From NCBI GenBank assembly GCA_900074885.1, contig FJUW01000010.1, positions 310,001 to 374,000 of the forward strand: a stretch of DNA of 64,000 nt, in the 5' to 3' direction. The position numbers were made by a program, and so were the translations under genes. The stretch comes from Rhynchosporium graminicola (Eukaryota; Ascomycota; Leotiomycetes; Helotiales; Ploettnerulaceae). Of this stretch, positions 52,845 to 63,991 are shown piece by piece (the first letter of the stretch is position 1; each line of letters starts with the position of its first letter). Under the pieces are notes generated by a model. That model saw only the letters and a program-made list of their open reading frames with translations, had not been told where the DNA came from and did not search any database.

Positions 52845-53199
52845 TGCAACGGTATCTTATGCAGGAATGGCGAGAATATTATATGTAGATTTAATTCTTA
52901 GCAAGGAGCTTGAGTTGCAGATACAAAGACGAGAAGTACGTTTCTCCGCAGAAGGCTGGTAGAAGCAAGGTTCGCTTCCATGCAGCTGATTATGATCGGT
53001 CTTCCAATTGCCGTTTGCTCGCAAAAGGCTGGTAGAAGCAAGGTTCGCTTTCATGCAGCTTATCATGATCGGTCCTGCATGCAATTGGCAGATATGATAG
53101 TTTTCCATTCGGCAGGTTACACAAACATCGCTCGTACCTCAACTTTCTTCGAGGACAAAAGGAAGGTAACTATTCATCAGAAAGCGCGAATACGAAGTA
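52845..53199. promoter_or_regulatory. Divergent promoter of the RdRP-helicase and the P-loop gene
   Basis: 355 bases between opposing start codons, largely filled by a tandem duplication (units 52939-53001 and 53012-53074). Confidence 0.55.
52939..53074. repeat. Tandem duplication, 63-base unit, period 73
   Basis: The 50-base core AAGGCTGGTAGAAGCAAGG... occurs at 52952-53001 and 53025-53074 with three mismatches by my count. A weaker match extends each copy 13 bases upstream. CAATTG palindromes follow both copies. Confidence 0.85.
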
Positions 53200-53877
53200 A
53201 TGATGCCCGAAGAACGACAGCCTCCGAACATTTACATCGTCGGCGCTCAATGCACCGGGAAGACGACTCTTGTCAAGGCCCTCGAACACTACTTCAGTTT
53301 CAAGGGCAATCTCAAAATCGACGACGGAAACCTAATCTCTCGTCCCCAAATCATCACGGAAGTTGCCCGGAGCGTGCTGAAAGAGCACAGCTTCATTGCA
53401 GAAGATATCACATCTTCACCAACTCGAGCATTAGCCTTACAGAAACTCATATTGAAAGCTCAAGTCCAGGCTGAAGCGCAAGCATCTACTACCCACCAAG
53501 ATACGTGGTTTATCTCTGATCGATCGGGTGCTGATCCTATCGTCTACGCCAAGGAATATGTCAGCGATGTAGCAGCAAACGATCTGCTCTCGTCCCCGGA
53601 ATGGCTGGAATTGAAGAGAGGAATGGAACAGTCGCTGGTGGTGGTTTGTGAAGCAGGAGCAGACTGGTTGGTCGACGATAATGTAAGACTTATGCCGGAA
53701 AGCAAAGATGCTTGGACTGGCTTCCATCAGCTATTTTGTGCGTGCCTGGACACTTGGGGGGTGAACTATGGGGTTCTTCCATGCGCTATTACGGCGCATC
53801 AGGATAGAATCAATTTTGTATTGGAACAGTGGCTGGCAAAGCAAGCTGGAGGGAATCGGAGGGGATCCTGTCATTAA
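53200..53877 (+). CDS. P-loop NTPase, NadR/Ttd14-type AAA domain
   Basis: Single exon, 225 residues, tandem start codons MM. The Walker A is IYIVGAQCTGKTTLVKAL (about residues 11-28). WFISDRSGADPIVY carries the Asp-Arg-Ser motif found in NadR/Ttd14-like and kinase-like P-loop proteins. The substrate is unknown; related proteins bind GTP and phosphoinositides or act as nucleoside kinases. It shares a divergent promoter with the RdRP-helicase, which suggests, but does not show, co-regulation. Confidence 0.85.
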   Translation: MMPEERQPPNIYIVGAQCTGKTTLVKALEHYFSFKGNLKIDDGNLISRPQIITEVARSVLKEHSFIAEDITSSPTRALALQKLILKAQVQAEAQASTTHQDTWFISDRSGADPIVYAKEYVSDVAANDLLSSPEWLELKRGMEQSLVVVCEAGADWLVDDNVRLMPESKDAWTGFHQLFCACLDTWGVNYGVLPCAITAHQDRINFVLEQWLAKQAGGNRRGSCH

Positions 53878-55211
53878 TTACTTAGGACGGACGTTCCTGC
53901 TGTCAGGAGGTTGAATACTGCCCCTCTTTCAAGCGAGGACTAGTGGGGACAGGACACAGGCTCCATCGTGTTTCTACTGAAACAGTAACCGTTTAGTTTT
54001 GTCATACTAACGGATATTTTTCAAAGACTGTATAAGTAGAATTTTGACCATCTCTCAATACTTCTCTGAAGCATCGTATGGTTTTTTGATTTTATTTTTA
54101 TTTTATCTTCTCGTTGAGAAATGAAACATTATTCATATTGGAATTTAACGTTAGTACTTACTTATCAAAATCAGCCAGGTTACCCTCCTACAGAGAGACT
54201 GGATGGAATCAGCCTAGATGTCAGCACCTGAACAATAAAAAACATTATAACAAAATAATACTTCTCATCTCGCCTCCGGGCAATAAGTCTCAGAAATAAA
54301 TGGCATATTCAAACCTTCCGAATTTAATAGCATCAAAGGAACAGCGAATTAAGACAACACAGTGATTATAACTCAAGACTCAAGAGATGACTCTGGGGAT
54401 CCTCAGCCCAGTACACTACCCAAGCGTAGCTGACCCAACTTATATGAGTCCAACAAAGCGACAGATAACTTCTGGCAGTTCCTCCTGACTTTCAAGAATG
54501 TGGCTTTGAAAAGTACTTGGTTGAACCTGCTGTGAAACCTGACATGATCTTAGACTTTAGTCAAGGTCCACGACGATGAAGGAGCCCGGTCTCGGAGATG
54601 TTTGATATGGGATACCAAAAGAGCACACTCCCCATGAAGTTAGGACTTCTCTACGCGTTCACTCCACTCATTTCTGTATCCAAGCATCAACCTAACATAT
54701 TACAGACCAGAAGAGTCATCACGTTTAAATCACAGGATGGCAAAAGTTTATTGTTCAAAGATTTCTTATTTTTATTTTCGTGTCCTGCTTCATCTAGAAG
54801 TAATGTGTCAAGAAGGTCAACTCCCGTTTATCTACTCCTTTAATTTTCCCATCCATGTACACCAGCCAATCATTCAGATCGTTACCCATCATTCATATGC
54901 CTGATTAACAACAAAGCCCATCCTCAACCAGGAAGAAGGGCGTACATATCGATCTCCGGTATGTACAGCAAAATTGAATGAAAAGTCATGAATGCTCAAA
55001 AATAGCAAGTAGGTAAATGCAACCGGGTATTCCCCTTAACGCCGCGCGCCGCGCTGAATAGCAGAAAGAAGAAGAACGCCTTGTGTGTGCAGATTTTTCC
55101 CTCTCCACATGCTGGTGTCTGGTCTATGTGTTTGAATTCGTGCAATGAATGTGTGAAACTGTCCTCATCTTTACCTCGTCGGAAGTCATCATCATTTGCT
55201 TTGATGATCTT
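53878..55211. other. Convergent intergenic region
   Basis: About 1.3 kb of AT-rich sequence between tail-to-tail genes. No exon-like segment recognised. Confidence 0.5.
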
Positions 55212-56603
55212 CTACGAGCGAATGTCGATCCTCGCGGAACGCTTGCGTCGTCTTGTGGGGGCGACACCACCATTCTGCACTTGGTTGTTGGGAGTGAGAA
55301 AGGGCGAAGGCTGGGGAGCACCAGTTGCGGTAGCAGAGCTCATTGGGACGGCCGGGAAGGTGGTGAATGCGGGGTTGGAAATCGCGGGTGCGGAGGAGCT
55401 GACAGTTGCGATGACTGTGACTGTGCTGGTGAGAGTCAAAGGGTTCTTTGCAGTTGGTTTAGATGAAGCGGAAGCGGCAGGATTGAGAGTTATGTAGACC
55501 GTCTCAATTTCCTTTGCCGTCACGGTGATTGTCAGGAAGCCTTGATTGGATGCCAATGTGGGTTTGAGCGTGGGCACTGGCTGGGTTATAGGATTGGCTT
55601 TGGAGTTGGATGCCGTGACAACTGGAGTAGCTTGTGCAGGAGAGCCAGACATCGTGACTGGAGCGACTCCTTGATTCATTTGGGTTGCGCCGCCTCCTGG
55701 CATGTTGTCAGATGTGAGTGAAGGCTGAGCAGTTGGGTCAACGAGGAACTGGTCGATCATCTGAGCTTCGATGGCGACATTGTTGGCATCAAGACCAACT
55801 GGCTTCTGAGCGATGAACTTGCCGGCAGTAAGGAGTGGCTTAGAAGACATGCTGATGTCCATGCAGGAAGTATAGCTCTCGTTGACGACGATCTTTCCGT
55901 CCTTGCCGAGAGTTGGCCATTCCCAGACCCAGTAGATAGTGTAGTCGCCAGAGGTTGGAGCATCTGCTGGGAGCTGGACATCTGTTTGGCAGAGAATGTC
56001 TTCGCTCTTGTCAGTGGGGTAGTTGATGCTGGCTTGACGAAGCTTGGAGCCTCGATTGACCTGGAAGCATCTGCCATCATCGTAAGGACGGGTAGCGAGC
56101 AGTTTGCCGCGCTTGTCACCTCCGGTACCTTCTGCGTTCCAGACTCGATGGATTCCGAGGTAGGTATCGCTGTCCAGAGATTGAGAGGTGCCGTAAACGA
56201 AGACCGTGCCTCTACCAGCTGGCTTGCCCTGGTTTGTGTCGTAGAGCGTGACATGGCCGTTGTCGTGGTATTGAAGGGCGATCTGCTCCAGAGGCGAGGC
56301 TTTCAGGGTTGGGTAGTCTTTTGTCTGTTGACCCTTGAGCTGATTGCTTTTGCACATGAGGTCTGTTTGCAGGAAGGCATTGCTTCTTCCGTTTGGAGGA
56401 AGAATATTTGAGTTGACGGCGTCGATATTGACTCCTGCAGTTCTGGGGCCGAAGTTACGGATGAATCCTGGAGCACCAACAAAGGAACCGTTGGATGCGA
56501 CTTTTCTGACCTGTTCCACCCAAGTGTGCGCGGAGACTGTGGTAGTAGATGCCAAGAGGATGACGGCTGCCAAACCTGCTGGAAATGAGATGGTAGATCT
56601 CAT
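55212..56603 (-). CDS. Secreted copper-monooxygenase-like protein (LPMO-like)
   Basis: Single exon, 463 residues. The signal peptide MRSTISFPAGLAAVILLAST continues to ...TTVSA and is followed directly by mature HTWVEQVRKV, so cleavage would expose an N-terminal histidine (His26), as needed for the histidine brace of lytic polysaccharide monooxygenases. Further features are the NILPPNGRSNAF loop, YHDNGHVTLYD with a possible second copper-binding His, and DYTIYWVWEWPT with Tyr/Trp residues. A fungal-specific family (possibly DUF7492) has this pattern; activity is inferred only. The C-terminal 150 residues are Ser/Thr/Pro-rich, ending in a basic RRRKRSARIDIRS. The frame extends upstream to 56852, but the signal peptide fixes the start. 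Confidence 0.85.
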   Translation of the reverse strand: MRSTISFPAGLAAVILLASTTTVSAHTWVEQVRKVASNGSFVGAPGFIRNFGPRTAGVNIDAVNSNILPPNGRSNAFLQTDLMCKSNQLKGQQTKDYPTLKASPLEQIALQYHDNGHVTLYDTNQGKPAGRGTVFVYGTSQSLDSDTYLGIHRVWNAEGTGGDKRGKLLATRPYDDGRCFQVNRGSKLRQASINYPTDKSEDILCQTDVQLPADAPTSGDYTIYWVWEWPTLGKDGKIVVNESYTSCMDISMSSKPLLTAGKFIAQKPVGLDANNVAIEAQMIDQFLVDPTAQPSLTSDNMPGGGATQMNQGVAPVTMSGSPAQATPVVTASNSKANPITQPVPTLKPTLASNQGFLTITVTAKEIETVYITLNPAASASSKPTAKNPLTLTSTVTVIATVSSSAPAISNPAFTTFPAVPMSSATATGAPQPSPFLTPNNQVQNGGVAPTRRRKRSARIDIRS

Positions 56604-57681
56604 GATGAGGTTCTTTGTTCGTGGTATGTGGTTTGTGTCTGGTGTGAAGTGGAGGTGTTGTGTTGAGTGGGGTGGTATTGATACGAGACTTAATCCGCCT
56701 GCGAGTCCGAGTTGTCGAGTCGAGGGATTAGAACAGCAGTATGTTCGAGATTGTTTGGAATGTGGTTGAAGTGCGTGGAAGAGGCTGAATTGAAATGATC
56801 TAGCGGAAGTTCTGATTAATTTAAAAATCGCTGAGGGTGGAAGTGGAATCAATTAAATAGTCGGGAAACGGCCAGCGTGAACAATGCAAAGAACAATAGG
56901 AATGGTGTTATTGGCATGGAGAACAATAAACAATGACTAGCTATTGAGGAACTGCAGAGTTTTCGTTGTCCATGATTCAAAGGTGAGTGCAAATGACCAC
57001 AATTTGAAGGGATGACAATAAAGAACAAAATAGGCGAGGAAGCTGTTCTTTAATGACAAAGACAGGACGAAAGGTTTCTGAAAGACCGGGAGGCCCAGAG
57101 AATCCAACCTTGTCATGTTTCTTTGTATTGAAACAACAAACGCATAGTCATACCCGTACAATGGATCTCAAGGCTCACGAGAGAGTTTTCGACTGACTGG
57201 TATTCGAGTGGTCGAGAACGGATTGGGAGATCGACGTCCTATCATCGGGCCTAAGCGAGGATTTGCTGTGGCTGGGGTTTCACGTCAGATCTCGCGGGGT
57301 CGTGGTTGTGGCCGCACGGGGTCGCCAAGGGTCATAGGCAAAAACCCAAAACCCATACTGGATTATATCTCTATCTTCAAACGGCAGCCAGTCAAAGCCT
57401 CGTACAGATCTGAAGATGAGATGCAGCGAGAGTGCCGTGTGGAGCTCTGTGCCCACGAGGGTTCCAACCCGGATATTCCATCTGCCCTTGACTGGACGGC
57501 GTGACGGCGACAGTGGAGATGAAGATGTTGTGTCCAGGTCTGTATTGCGTGTTCGACGCGCCAAAACGATTTACATGCGAAAGTCACACTATATCCGTGG
57601 ATAGCCCAGACCCATGCCAGCGCCTAGGTAGGCAATATCAAAGGTGTACGTGTGTAGGTAGAGGGTGATGCCTTTTCATAC

Positions 57682-57718
57682 ACTACCTACCTACCTACCT
57701 ACCTACCTACCTACCTAC
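57682..57718. repeat. CTAC microsatellite
   Basis: About nine tandem copies of CTAC, intergenic. Confidence 0.9.
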
Positions 57719-57814
57719 TTCGGTATTCTCCAGATATTTCTGTAGCTGTGAAGGAAGGCGAATATCATTCATGGGTGCCCTTGTCTTGGGATGTGATTGA
57801 GTCGGGCTCAAGAC

Positions 57815-58060
57815 ATGGCTTGGGCGTCAAAGTCAAATATCCCGGATAAACGTGGAGAGCCGTGCCCGAAATACTGCAGAGTATCTTCAGATTCTTCCGA
57901 TTCTTCCGATGGTTGGAAAAGTTTAGATTATCCCTCATTATCTAGCCGTCAGCTCTCATCGCATGACACTGCCGACGCAACAGAGAGCGACATTCGCACG
58001 AAGTCTGGTAAGCCGTGGGAGCTCTATGATCCGAGCAGGTATCATGGCGATCCAGACTGA
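57815..58060 (+). CDS. Doubtful small hypothetical protein
   Basis: 81 residues from the first ATG, polar with a Ser/Asp run (SSDSSDSSDGW) and ending WELYDPSRYHGDPD. The run comes from a small CTTCCGATT tandem repeat. No domain; may be chance. Confidence 0.2.
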   Translation: MAWASKSNIPDKRGEPCPKYCRVSSDSSDSSDGWKSLDYPSLSSRQLSSHDTADATESDIRTKSGKPWELYDPSRYHGDPD

Positions 58061-59190
58061 AGCATGAGACGGTCTGGATGATGGTATGCAAGAGGTCCAG
58101 AGGTCCAGAAGTCCAGTCCGCCGAAATGGGACGTTGGGAGTTTCGGAGAGTTCTTATACATGACTACAAGACAAGACAAGACTGCAAGTGCAGAGGGAGG
58201 GCGGTTGATTTGTCAACCCGCATTGCATTGTCTTTGGCACTTTGCAGCAGGTTCAATCCCAGGAGAATTTGAGGTCAGTGCTAAGCAACCCTGTTGACCT
58301 TTTTCTCCTTTATTTCCCGAGCAGACGGGTGGATACAAAATGCTTAATTCCATCTTTCCTCCGGAATCAATGAACAGAGTCGAATTTTCCTAGCAGGAAT
58401 TGATGCTGTAGCAATGTGACAAGAATGAAATAGTTCCAGCCACTTCAGGCCCATTTATCACATGGCATACAAAAAAGGTGGTGGCTGACACGGCACAGCA
58501 GTAAAAATGCCCTAGTTTCTCAGACTGGACTTTCCCCGTAGCTCGTCTTAAAGGCAATTTAAGCTTCATCCCATCTTTCGTTTCTCTTGCACGAAGCCAA
58601 TGGATCAAACAACTACTTTTTGTTTCGACACGAATCCCCTGGATTTAAACTTTTCAGATCCCATCCAAGAGATCAGCTTTCTCCGCTATCGGTTGGACCT
58701 ATGTTTGGAGTTCTCTTTCTCTCTCTGTGCAGTGACCACCTTCCGTCCAGTGGTTCCGTCGTCTCGTAAAATCCTTCACCTTTCGTCCGTCAGTCTTGCT
58801 GGGATTTCGATATCAACAGTTCAGTAAGCGACTTTACTTACTCATCTGCGAACTGTCATTCATCATGAACTTAATTGGTGGTCGAGCAAGTACTTCTTCT
58901 AGATTTATGCTATTCGATTTATGCATTTTGCAGTTAGTTCTGAGGAGATTAGCCAGTTTCATGATTTAACCTCATGTCAAAGGTGTCACTACTCTCCGCT
59001 CAATTATGCAATGTCTTTCACAAATTAGCCACTCCATTTTCGACCCGATCTGTCATTCTCACTTCGAAAGAGACACAGCTGTACTATTGACGTCACTTGA
59101 AGAATATCTTCAAAAATAATGGCTGACAAAGGCGATTTTTAAGTCTCTTGAGATCCAAATCCCAGTCACAACTCTCACTCATATCATCAC

Positions 59191-60216
59191 ATGATGTCAA
59201 CCCTATTTGCCAAAGAGCAGAGTACCAGCTTCACATGTATCCGGGTAAACGATTCAACGTTTCTGATAATTGAAGATGATGCCTTCGGTGAAGAACCCTA
59301 TATTTACGCCAAAATCTATTCCGACCACATCCTTCTCACCGACACCGGCTGCGATTTTCCCCGGCAGAAACACCAATCTTTTACCTCCCTGCGTCACTAT
59401 CTTGAGAGCTATCCTCTTACCATCAATGGCGGGAAGTGTCTAAATCCTGGCGGCCAGAAGAAATACGTGATCATCTGCTCCCACTGCCATTACGACCACA
59501 TCTTAGGCATATCACAATTTACAGACGCAAATCCCACTATCATTGCTTCAGGCTTCGAGAGGTCATTCATTTTAGATGATCTTCCTACAAGTTCACTCTG
59601 CAAATACGTCAATGCACCAACCCCACAGTATGAAATCTCTCGATGGGCACGCCACATGCAGTACTTGTCACTTGACGACCGAGCTTTTCGGGTACAGTTC
59701 CTTCACACACCAGGACATACTCCTGACTCTTTAGCATGGTATGATATCGACGAGCATCATCTTTACGTCGGGGATACTTTCTACGAGCGGAAACGGGCTG
59801 TACCAATTCCGGGCCTACCAGACAATCAAGGAGCCTTAGGAGCAATACTCTTTCCCGAAGAAGGCGGCAACTGGATACAGTACATGTCATCTCTTGACAC
59901 CCTACACTCATTTGTCCTATTCCAAAACATGGAGCTTCGACGCCAACACGGCTCCAGTCATGGCTCGACCCCGAGAGTCAAGGTTTGTTGTGGTCATCTC
60001 ACATACGACGCAGATGCTGAGTTCATGATAAGTGAAGTACGGGGCTTATTTGGCAAGCTCATTGCGGGAAAAATTCCTGTCACAAGCAGTATAGAGAAGA
60101 GGGGGATCATCCATGACTTTTGGTTGGAGAATGAGGAGTCAAGATATTCTGTGATGGCACCAAGACACGTTGCTGCGGAGGCAAGGGAGCATTTTCATCC
60201 CAAAGCCAGCATGTAG
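59191..60216 (+). CDS. Metallo-beta-lactamase-fold hydrolase
   Basis: Single exon, 341 residues, tandem start codons. Canonical metal-binding motifs are present: DTGC (51-54), HCHYDH (98-103, HxHxDH), HTPGHTPDS, VGDTFYE and CGHLTYDAD near the C-terminus. No signal peptide. Substrate unknown: the fold covers glyoxalase II-like, lactonase-like and thioesterase-like enzymes. Unrelated in detail to the one at 33424-34920, which has a different metal motif. Confidence 0.9.
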   Translation: MMSTLFAKEQSTSFTCIRVNDSTFLIIEDDAFGEEPYIYAKIYSDHILLTDTGCDFPRQKHQSFTSLRHYLESYPLTINGGKCLNPGGQKKYVIICSHCHYDHILGISQFTDANPTIIASGFERSFILDDLPTSSLCKYVNAPTPQYEISRWARHMQYLSLDDRAFRVQFLHTPGHTPDSLAWYDIDEHHLYVGDTFYERKRAVPIPGLPDNQGALGAILFPEEGGNWIQYMSSLDTLHSFVLFQNMELRRQHGSSHGSTPRVKVCCGHLTYDADAEFMISEVRGLFGKLIAGKIPVTSSIEKRGIIHDFWLENEESRYSVMAPRHVAAEAREHFHPKASM

Positions 60217-61395
60217 TCGGCCATCGTAGATTGTTCTTCTCCTAATTATCCGAATAGACACACATTGGCGGCATCACAGAGAATGGCCACCATCAGCCCA
60301 ATTTCTAAGCGCGATACAAAAACAAAACATGCAGCTTTTCTCATATATCCATAGTAATCCCCTTGTCAAATTTCGCGCGTCTACTCGTAATCCTAGTAAG
60401 TGTTTTTTTTAAGGATACGGTTCAGTATGTAGCTAGCTGCCCAGCGCCTGCTTTCTTGAAACAATCCGCTCCGAGTAGACGAGTCACGTGGCAGCAGCAA
60501 AGAAGACTCCCAGGTTAGTACCTTCATCCCGGTAGTAGGTAGTTGAGTCTCGGCTTTCACAGACGACCGACCCAGCATCCTTACATTCTAATGAAAACTT
60601 TAAAGACGTAAGTCCACAATCTGACGTTGATTAAACATGGCATCTTTCGTAGAGAAAGTCGCTCGCGTGGCTGATTCGTGAAACCACGAAGGCATCCATC
60701 CCATTCCTTCCCATCTCTCTTTGTCCAAAACTCCACTGTAACCAGACCATAATCCATCATTAGAATTCCCCCACCCCCTCCTAATCTCCCTTTCGGATGG
60801 AGGAAAGGCATATACATCACTCACCACATTCGAGAAACTCCCAGATTAGCTCGCTTACTCCTCTGCATAGATTATCTGTCTCGATATAATATTATAGTTC
60901 GCTTCGGTAGAGCCGAGGGAAAAAGATTCATGCAATGTACAGATATTGCAAGTAGAAAAGAAGGGATCGAATAGCAAGGTCTTATATGAGGAATATGGCT
61001 ACGAATGGGGTCTGAAGTATTGAGGTCCCAAGAGGCTGCTTTGACACTTGCTGAACTCTCTCTCCTGCAGATGATGAAGAAGAAGAAGAAGAAGAAGAAG
61101 AAGAAGAAGAAGAAGAAGAAGATCCGAGCACAATTTTCCAAATAAAAAAACTCGTATCATGCATGGTATAGAACTATCGAATAAACCACCCTTGTGACTA
61201 CAACCAACCAACATTAGTAGCCGCTCGCCTTGGAAATCACTACAGCTTTTGACTTGATTGTCCATGACTTCCGGAGCTAGTGGCTGAAAGTGTCACATTT
61301 CATCGTCTCGCAGTTCTATAATTTTTTAAGTTGAAGGGTGTTATGCTATAATTCATTGTATATAAGCTTGCAGGATAACTCCTCACTTTCATTAG
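60217..61395. other. Intergenic region with GAA repeat
   Basis: No gene supported. Poly-Ser-like or poly-Leu-like open frames on the minus strand near 61.1 kb are products of the GAA tract. Confidence 0.5.
61076..61122. repeat. GAA trinucleotide repeat
   Basis: About fifteen tandem GAA copies. Confidence 0.95.
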
Positions 61396-61599
61396 TCTGC
61401 ACATAAGAATCCTCGTGGAGAGACGAAAAAGCGTGGAGCCGCGGCAAAACTCATTAATCTAGCTTGTGCAGCAGTGAGCGTGGAACAGCGAGCCAAGCCA
61501 GTCAACGAACTTACAGCTTTGGTTCGTGAGCGTGATGAAGAACTTGTTGAGATGGAAGCACTTTTGACGGAGGCCTTGCTGCCTTGCAATATCCAATAG
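61396..61599 (+). pseudogene. Orphan terminal exon of an unknown gene
   Basis: After a good acceptor (CTTTCATTAG, ending 61395) the sequence reads open for 67 codons, SAHKNPRGETKKRGAAAKL then VNELTALVRERDEELVEMEA, ending LLPCNIQ and a stop. The composition is that of a real helical, coiled-coil-prone protein tail. No matching upstream exon with ATG and donor was found in 61200-61390, so it may be a truncated relic, or its 5' exon may lie farther away. Confidence 0.35.
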
Positions 61600-61969
61600 T
61601 GACATGCCACAGAACTTATTTAGAGAATGTCAAAGATTCCCAGCTGATTTAAAAGTAGAAAATATAACAAGTGTCAAATATGGTGCTAAATCATCGACCA
61701 AAAGACAAAATCTTTGTGAACGCCTTTGAGACGCCGTGAGCTTTCAAGTGGGGTATCTAAAACGATTTCCTGTCCTCCAAACCAAAACGAATGTACCTCA
61801 TATGCCGAGAAAAATATATAGATTCACCCGCCTTCAACAGAACGCCTTAGATGCACGCCTTCCCTTGCAGAAAATTTGATGCCGCTTGAATAAGAAATAT
61901 CGTGGTCACGTGCTCGAGTTTTGAATCGAGCGTTATTGGCCTTCAACACTTCTGGAGACAACTCGTCAT
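61600..61969. other. Intergenic spacer
   Basis: AT-rich, no gene recognised; 3' side of the right-edge gene. Confidence 0.5.
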
Positions 61970-63991
61970 TCATACAGTGATGCTGACATGTTTTCTACCC
62001 TCGGCCTCTTCTAAGTGGAAGCCGAACACTAATTTAAAAAGATCCTTCAAGAATGGGTACTGTCCACTCCTCATCATCCAACCAACACTTTTTGCAACAT
62101 CAATTGCGCTGGCGTTCTTGCCAACAGGTGGTAGAGCATTTGAACTCCTGAAAGTCGAATCACTCAAAATCAGGTTTCGATATGATGCGAGCAACTTCGT
62201 ATGTGTTGGTAGTGAACCAAACGATCCTGTTGGCAGGGCCTTTATGAAATTCTGAAAGGCAGGTGGGTCTGCGGAATTGGGGGTGGCACTTGTAGGTGAG
62301 CGAGAGAAGCCGACGTTCATGGCGGCTTTGAGTATCAGGATCTTGAGTCGGGTGAGATTCGCATCTTCGGGGCTAGCTGCTGTGGTGACTGTGCTAGAAG
62401 ACTTCTGACTACCTTGAGAATACGACGATGATGAAGTCGCACTAGACCACCTGGCATTCGAAGCACGTGTACCTTCTGTCCCAAGAACTAGAATATTAGG
62501 GATGTTTGGAGAGTGCGCTTCAGGAGAAATGGGTGTATCTTCGAACTCCGTAGTGGGTGTCTCGGGCTGGTATCGTGTGCGAGCATGCTCGGGATGTTCA
62601 GGGTTCTCGGGAAGACTGGGCAAACTGCTGCTCTTGGTATGGGATGATCGACTCATCTGGTCAGAGGTCTGGGTAAATGTTGTTTGAGATGGTCTGGGTG
62701 TTCCACGGTCCGGACGGACTTGAGTCCACCCTTCTCGGAAAAGGTCGCACAGCTCCCAACATGCTTGCACAGCTGATCCAAGTAATTCTTCCTCAGGAGC
62801 CTTGCCCTCGCGTCTATTTTGTCGGAGGCTGAATAGCATCTCAGCGAGTCCCCAGCATGCTCGAAGAAGAGCATCGGTCTCTTCGGCCAGCTCATTTCGT
62901 TGTTTCATAAGTCTGTGACAGAGCGTGATGTAGAAGTCCAGTGTCCTTTCCCGAAAAGCTTCTGGTAAGTTTCGGTCATGAGTATTGTAGAGGTGGTTAT
63001 TCAGCTCAAAGCTGACCCTCAACACAGAATCAGCAATCTCATCCTTTCGCTGTCGAACATCGAACAATGCTTGGCAGAAATCGCGGCATAGATCTAGAGT
63101 TGGCCTAACATGGAATTCGTGGTTATCGTCTCGGCTGTCATATAGCTTCTGGCATAACCTCCAGCAACATTTCCAGGCCGTCTCATGAGCATCTCCAGTT
63201 CCGGAGTAGCTAAAGATTCTCTCTCGATGAATCGAGCTGAGGCTAGCAAGAGTGTTACACAAGGTCCAACATTCATGGAGGGCTGTCTTCAAGGCATGGA
63301 CTTCCTCATCAGAAGTGTGGACTGTTCGGGCTTCGAAGTCATCTTCTTCAGCGTTGCGATGCTCTTCCGGAATCCCTGCAAACCGTGAGCAACGCGGATT
63401 TCTTCTGAAGTTAGACGATGACAAACCTTGAAGGCTGTGGGCGCTACTGGAGCGCACGGAACCATAGTTACCGGAAAGAGCTTCGACTTCTTGCCGTGTC
63501 TGAGCTCGTGGGGTGGCATTCTCCAGTCCAAACTGAATGGGCGATAAATCCGTGTGTATTGGAGGGGGAGAGACTGGGCTTGGTTGTGGGCTCTGACTGT
63601 ACTTAGTTCTGTTCGACGACCATGGGAATACAACATACCTTGTCTTTCGGAACCTGTAGATCTACTCTGATAGTAGGAGGTGTGTTTCCTTCTTCTTGCT
63701 CATATGGTGTTGGAGTTGAACGGTCGGAAGTTCGTGGTGGTATGATAGGTAGGCTATCGGGTAAATTCTTAAAAAGTCAGCATTTCGATGGCAATGTAAG
63801 ATTCGGCTCACCTACGAAATTCCCGTATCCTTCGGGTGCATGTATAACAGAGATGGATTCGTCCTCGAGTGAGGCTCTGAAATGATCTGGTAGGTTTGTG
63901 CTGAGTCTTTTCAACTATAAATAAGTCAGACATGCAGCCTCATGTTGTTGCCTGCACCTACTGTAGCCTGTGAGTCTGCAGATCCAACCAT
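61970..63991 (-). CDS. Fungal protein with repeated Cys/Trp-rich helical units
   Basis: Exons in reading order: 63991-63962, 63914-63816, 63767-63639, 63601-61970, all phase 0; 629 residues if the ATG at 63991 is the true start, which is uncertain so close to the window edge. The middle holds at least five helical units with a Cys/Trp signature: ECWTLCNTL, CCWRLCQKLYDSR, LCRDFCQALFDVR, ACWGLAEMLFSLR and ACWELCDLFREG. Two more degenerate ones lie between. The spacing is roughly 30-45 residues. Before them is a Pro/Ser-rich region; after them a Ser-rich linker and a conserved-looking C-terminal domain. No name or function known to me. The donor of exon 2 is set at GTAGGT (63815), because the alternative shifts the frame into a stop. 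Confidence 0.75.

Larger units (their letters stand above)
56604..59190. other. Long intergenic region with CTAC repeat
   Basis: About 2.6 kb. It contains the CTAC microsatellite and one short doubtful frame (57815-58060). No intron-exon structure supported. Confidence 0.45.

Noticed and set aside
58236..58270. GGTTCAATCCC, a B-box-like sequence
   Set aside because: Flanking bases do not form a T-stem or acceptor, so it is not a tRNA.
60872..61141. Minus-strand frames rich in poly-Phe, poly-Ser or poly-Leu
   Set aside because: Direct translation of the GAA microsatellite.
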